NCBI GenBank assembly: GCA_017934845.1
Contig: JAGBIR010000231.1
Span: 1 to 9,936, forward strand
DNA from: Alistipes sp.
GTDB taxonomy: Bacteria; Bacteroidota; Bacteroidia; Bacteroidales; Rikenellaceae
Reading direction: 5' to 3'
Length of the DNA: 9,936 bases
In this document: in pieces, positions 7,428 through 9,936 of the stretch
Layout: each line of letters begins with the position of its first letter
Position numbering within the stretch: the first letter of the stretch is position 1
Notes under the pieces: generated by a model
Databases searched by the model: none
The model's input: the letters and a program-made list of their open reading frames with translations, nothing else
Told to the model about the DNA's origin: nothing
Translations under genes and position numbers: made by a program

Positions 7428-7458
7428 CAAATATAAACAAAAATGAGTTGTTCAGAAA
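7428..7458 (-). promoter_or_regulatory. Promoter for the cystatin-like lipoprotein-xerC-raiA unit
   Basis: TATATTTG (7435-7428) matches TAnnTTTG. TTTC (7458-7455), one base off TTTG, lies 19 bp upstream. The predicted leader is about 50 nt. It is divergent from the oxidoreductase promoter at 7476-7506, with under 20 bp between the two -33 elements. Confidence 0.5.
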
Positions 7459-7475
7459 TATTTACCACTTATTAT

Positions 7476-7506
7476 TTTGACTTTTTGTGATAAATCATTA
7501 TCTTTA
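7476..7506 (+). promoter_or_regulatory. Promoter for the Gfo/Idh/MocA oxidoreductase unit
   Basis: TTTG (7476-7479), a 19-bp spacer and TATCTTTA (7499-7506) match the Bacteroidetes pattern except for the last base. The predicted leader is about 55 nt, A-rich and without a clear Shine-Dalgarno sequence, as is common in this phylum. Confidence 0.5.
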
Positions 7507-7567
7507 CAGCACTTTTAATCCAAAACCAAAACTGGAACACACATAAACACAAATAACTTTATAACTT

Positions 7568-8848
7568 ATGGCAATCACAAGAAAAGATTTTCTCAAGACA
7601 TTGGGAGGTATGGCCGCTCTTACGATCATTCCTCGCCGTGTTTTAGGAGGTGCCGGTCACATTGCTCCTAACGATCAGTTGACCAAGGGTATTATCGGTA
7701 CTGGTGGTATCGGTATGAGCAGCCTCCACTTTACCAGCGACGAGCAGTGCCGCTTGGTAGCATTGTGTGACGTTGATAGCAAGCACCTCAAGCGAGGCGT
7801 TGACCGCGCAAAGGAGCGTTTCAACGAGACAGTTAAGGGCTATCACTTCTATCGCGATTTGATCAACGACCCCAACGTCGATATCGTTCACATCGCAACT
7901 CCTCCCCACTGGCATGGTATTATGGCCGTTGAGGCAGCAAAGGCTGGCAAGGATATCTTCTGCGAGAAGCCTATGACCCGTACAATTGGTGAGGGTAAGA
8001 AGGTTATGGAGGCTGTCGAGCAGAACAAGCGCGTATTCCGCCTCAACACTTGGTTTCGCTTTGCCGATACATTCTATGGTTTGGGTACAACGGTTGAGCC
8101 TTTGAAGAAGTTGGTTGACAGTGGTATGCTCGGTTGGCCTTTGAAGGTTACCATCTCTGGCTACACAGGCTTCAACTGGAAGTTCTTCTGGGTAGGTAAG
8201 GAGAATTTGGTTGAGCAGCCCGTTCCCGAGAACCTCGACTACGATTTGTGGTTAGGTCCTGCACCTTATAAGCCCTATAACGAGCACCGTACTCACCAGA
8301 CCTTCCGTGGTTACTGGGATTACGATGGTGGTGGCTTGGGCGATATGGGTCAGCACTATATCGACCCCGTACAGTACATCTTGGGTAAGGATAACACCTC
8401 TCCCGTAAAGGTCGAGGTTGACGCTCCCCAGCAGCACTACGATGCAATCGGTACTTGGCGTAAGATCACCTACACCTACGACGACGGCTGCCAGATCATC
8501 CTTCAGGGTGAGGATCACGGCGATCCTACTGCTCCCTACATCGAGGGTCCGTTGGGTAAGGTATATCAGGGCTTCCGCTGCACAATTCCCAACGTTATGG
8601 ATAAGTTGGCCGAGTTGCCCGATCCCGAGCCACAGAACACCGATTTCTTGAAGTGTATCCGCACTCGCGAGAAGTTTACGCTGAACGAGGCTAACGGTTT
8701 CCGTTCATCTACTGTCGTGAATATGGCATTGTGCGCTTTGCGTTTGAACCGCACATTGGAGTTCGACCCCGTAAAGTTGCAGTTCATCAACGACGATGCA
8801 GCCAATGCACTCATCGACCAGCCAATGCGCGGTCCTTGGAAAATCTAA
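7568..8848 (+). CDS. Gfo/Idh/MocA family oxidoreductase with Tat-like leader
   Basis: A 426-residue NAD(P)-dependent oxidoreductase, probably acting on a sugar or sugar derivative. Residues 1-28 look like a twin-arginine leader (TRKDFLK then a hydrophobic stretch), with RK in place of RR, so export to the periplasm with bound cofactor is likely but not certain. The Rossmann fold follows: IIGTGGIGM (42-50), acidic strand end LVALCDVD (63-70), NVDIVHIATPPHWHGIMAVEAAKAGKDIFCEKP with the hallmark EKP at 133-135. The C-terminal substrate domain holds YWDYDGGGLGDMGQHYIDP (249-267), with H263 a likely active-site residue, and a C-terminal block DFLKCIRTRE...A. The plan also resembles GH109 alpha-N-acetylgalactosaminidases, which use NAD the same way, so a hydrolytic role is possible. 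ATG 7568 fits the leader and the promoter distance. It is followed after 32 nt by a secreted helical-repeat gene, presumably co-transcribed. Codon use matches strongly expressed gdhA. Confidence 0.88.
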   Translation: MAITRKDFLKTLGGMAALTIIPRRVLGGAGHIAPNDQLTKGIIGTGGIGMSSLHFTSDEQCRLVALCDVDSKHLKRGVDRAKERFNETVKGYHFYRDLINDPNVDIVHIATPPHWHGIMAVEAAKAGKDIFCEKPMTRTIGEGKKVMEAVEQNKRVFRLNTWFRFADTFYGLGTTVEPLKKLVDSGMLGWPLKVTISGYTGFNWKFFWVGKENLVEQPVPENLDYDLWLGPAPYKPYNEHRTHQTFRGYWDYDGGGLGDMGQHYIDPVQYILGKDNTSPVKVEVDAPQQHYDAIGTWRKITYTYDDGCQIILQGEDHGDPTAPYIEGPLGKVYQGFRCTIPNVMDKLAELPDPEPQNTDFLKCIRTREKFTLNEANGFRSSTVVNMALCALRLNRTLEFDPVKLQFINDDAANALIDQPMRGPWKI

Positions 8849-8880
8849 ACCGTAGAACCGTCTAAAACTTAAGAAAAGAG

Positions 8881-9936
8881 ATGAAAAAGATATTTTTATT
8901 TATTACCATTCTTGCATTGATGCCCTTCGTAGCAATCAATGCACAGGACGATGCACGCAACCGCGTTACCTCGACAATCGTTGCCGACGCGCTTATGCAG
9001 TTGCCGGCGCAGACTCCCGAGGTTTACAATCAGGTTATGTCGGAGCTTGCCGCAACAGGTAGCGAGGGCGTACAGATGATTGCCGATATGTTGCAGGTTG
9101 CAGCCGAGGGCGTAAACAACTCTCCTATGGAGTACGCTTTGCAGGGTGTTGCAGCTTATGTATCGAAAGACAACGAGGCTCTTCGTGGCGGTGTTCGCGA
9201 GGGTTTGAAGGCCGCTTTCGCTAAGGAGGATGCTCCCGTGCTGAAGGCTTATTTGATGAATATGTTGGAGATTTGCGCTACTGCCGAGGATGCCGATTTC
9301 TTCGTAGCACAGCTCTCTGACGAGTATCTCGATGAGCATGCAGCTCACGCATTGTCATCAATTAAGGGTACCGAGAATGTTATCCTCTCGCTTATCCAGA
9401 ATCAGGCAGAGAACGGCTTGTGCAAGGTTATGTTGGCAGGTATGGCATCATATAAGCACATCCCCGAGGCCGAGGCTACTCTTATCGGTTGGGTTGCTGA
9501 TGCAAAGGATAAGGATTTGGCTTTGGTTTACAATGCAATCGCATCTTGTGGCGACGCAGCTGCCGAGAAGACTTTGGCTGCAGCTGCCAAGGCTGTTAAC
9601 TATGAGTTCGAGAATACCGACGCTTATGGTGCTTATGTTGCATTGCTCAACAACCTCCTTACAACCAACAAGCCTCTTGCAATCAAGGGCGCAAAGAAGT
9701 TGATGAAGGTTGCAAAGACCAACGTTAGCTTGCAGGGTCTCGACCTTTTGGCTCGCGCAAATGGCCAGCAGGCATTACCTACCATTTTGAAGGGCATGAA
9801 AGAGGAGTGCCGCGACTACCGCTATGGTGCACTCTTGAGCGCAAACTACTTTGCCGATGACAACACCTACGCTACAGTTGCCGCTTCAATGGCAAAGGTA
9901 AGCGACGAGGCAAAGGTTGACATCCTGAACTGGTTG
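8881..9936 (+). CDS. Secreted alpha-helical (HEAT-like) repeat protein, 3' end outside the window
   Basis: Open for 352 codons to the window edge without a stop. Residues 1-21 are a signal peptide (MKKIFLFITILALMPFVAINA, then QDD) with no lipobox Cys, so a soluble periplasmic or secreted product is expected. The rest is Ala-rich and helical in blocks of 30-40 residues, such as APVLKAYLMNMLEICATAED, LIGWVADAKDKDLALVYNAI and KPLAIKGAKKLMKVAKTNVS, resembling HEAT repeats; no catalytic motif is visible. The purine-rich AAGAAAAGAG (8871-8880) directly before the ATG may help initiation. The gap to the oxidoreductase is 32 nt, which suggests one operon. In Bacteroidetes, Gfo/Idh genes are often next to large proteins with helical repeats and a DUF1080 (3-keto-glycoside hydrolase/lyase) domain; if this is such a protein, that domain would lie beyond the window. 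That link is inference. Confidence 0.8.
   Translation, partial: MKKIFLFITILALMPFVAINAQDDARNRVTSTIVADALMQLPAQTPEVYNQVMSELAATGSEGVQMIADMLQVAAEGVNNSPMEYALQGVAAYVSKDNEALRGGVREGLKAAFAKEDAPVLKAYLMNMLEICATAEDADFFVAQLSDEYLDEHAAHALSSIKGTENVILSLIQNQAENGLCKVMLAGMASYKHIPEAEATLIGWVADAKDKDLALVYNAIASCGDAAAEKTLAAAAKAVNYEFENTDAYGAYVALLNNLLTTNKPLAIKGAKKLMKVAKTNVSLQGLDLLARANGQQALPTILKGMKEECRDYRYGALLSANYFADDNTYATVAASMAKVSDEAKVDILNWL

Overview
The window looks like chromosomal DNA from a gut-type Bacteroidales bacterium, with Rikenellaceae/Alistipes as my best but unproven guess. Supporting signs are Bacteroidetes-type promoters (TTTG, about 19-21 bp, TAnnTTTG), weak or absent Shine-Dalgarno sequences, a surface lipoprotein with a Bacteroidetes-style export signal, and a Bacteroides-like glutamate dehydrogenase. 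I see no phage, transposon, CRISPR or RNA gene.

Layout. (1) 1-1007, plus strand: the 3' three quarters of gdhA, interrupted by one in-frame TAG at 324-326 although the rest of the frame is intact. An 11-bp terminator hairpin follows. (2) 1164-1958, minus: a classical short-chain dehydrogenase whose -7 box lies 4 nt before its ATG, so its mRNA may be leaderless. (3) 2043-5366, minus: an 1107-residue surface lipoprotein with a DUF6562-like N-terminal region, a GLUG-like middle and two copies of a roughly 190-residue beta-helix module. Its promoter region carries a run of eight C and a palindrome, and its terminator overlaps the promoter of the dehydrogenase. (4) 7366 down to 5651, minus: a probable operon of a small cystatin-like lipoprotein, the tyrosine recombinase XerC and the ribosome hibernation factor RaiA/HPF, closed by a strong terminator. 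(5) 7568 to the window end, plus: a Gfo/Idh/MocA oxidoreductase with a Tat-like leader, then a secreted helical-repeat protein that runs off the window. These two probably form an exported sugar-modifying unit.

How they work together. Most of the window is ordinary housekeeping: nitrogen assimilation, chromosome dimer resolution and ribosome protection. The accessory parts are the repeat-built surface lipoprotein and the oxidoreductase pair. The most interesting item is the 123-residue lipoprotein next to xerC. It shows all three landmarks of a cystatin: an N-terminal Gly, QVVAG, and a PLPG second loop. It is therefore a candidate bacterial cysteine-protease inhibitor. The gdhA nonsense codon is the other point to verify; two neighbouring genes end normally at TAG, which argues against genome-wide recoding.
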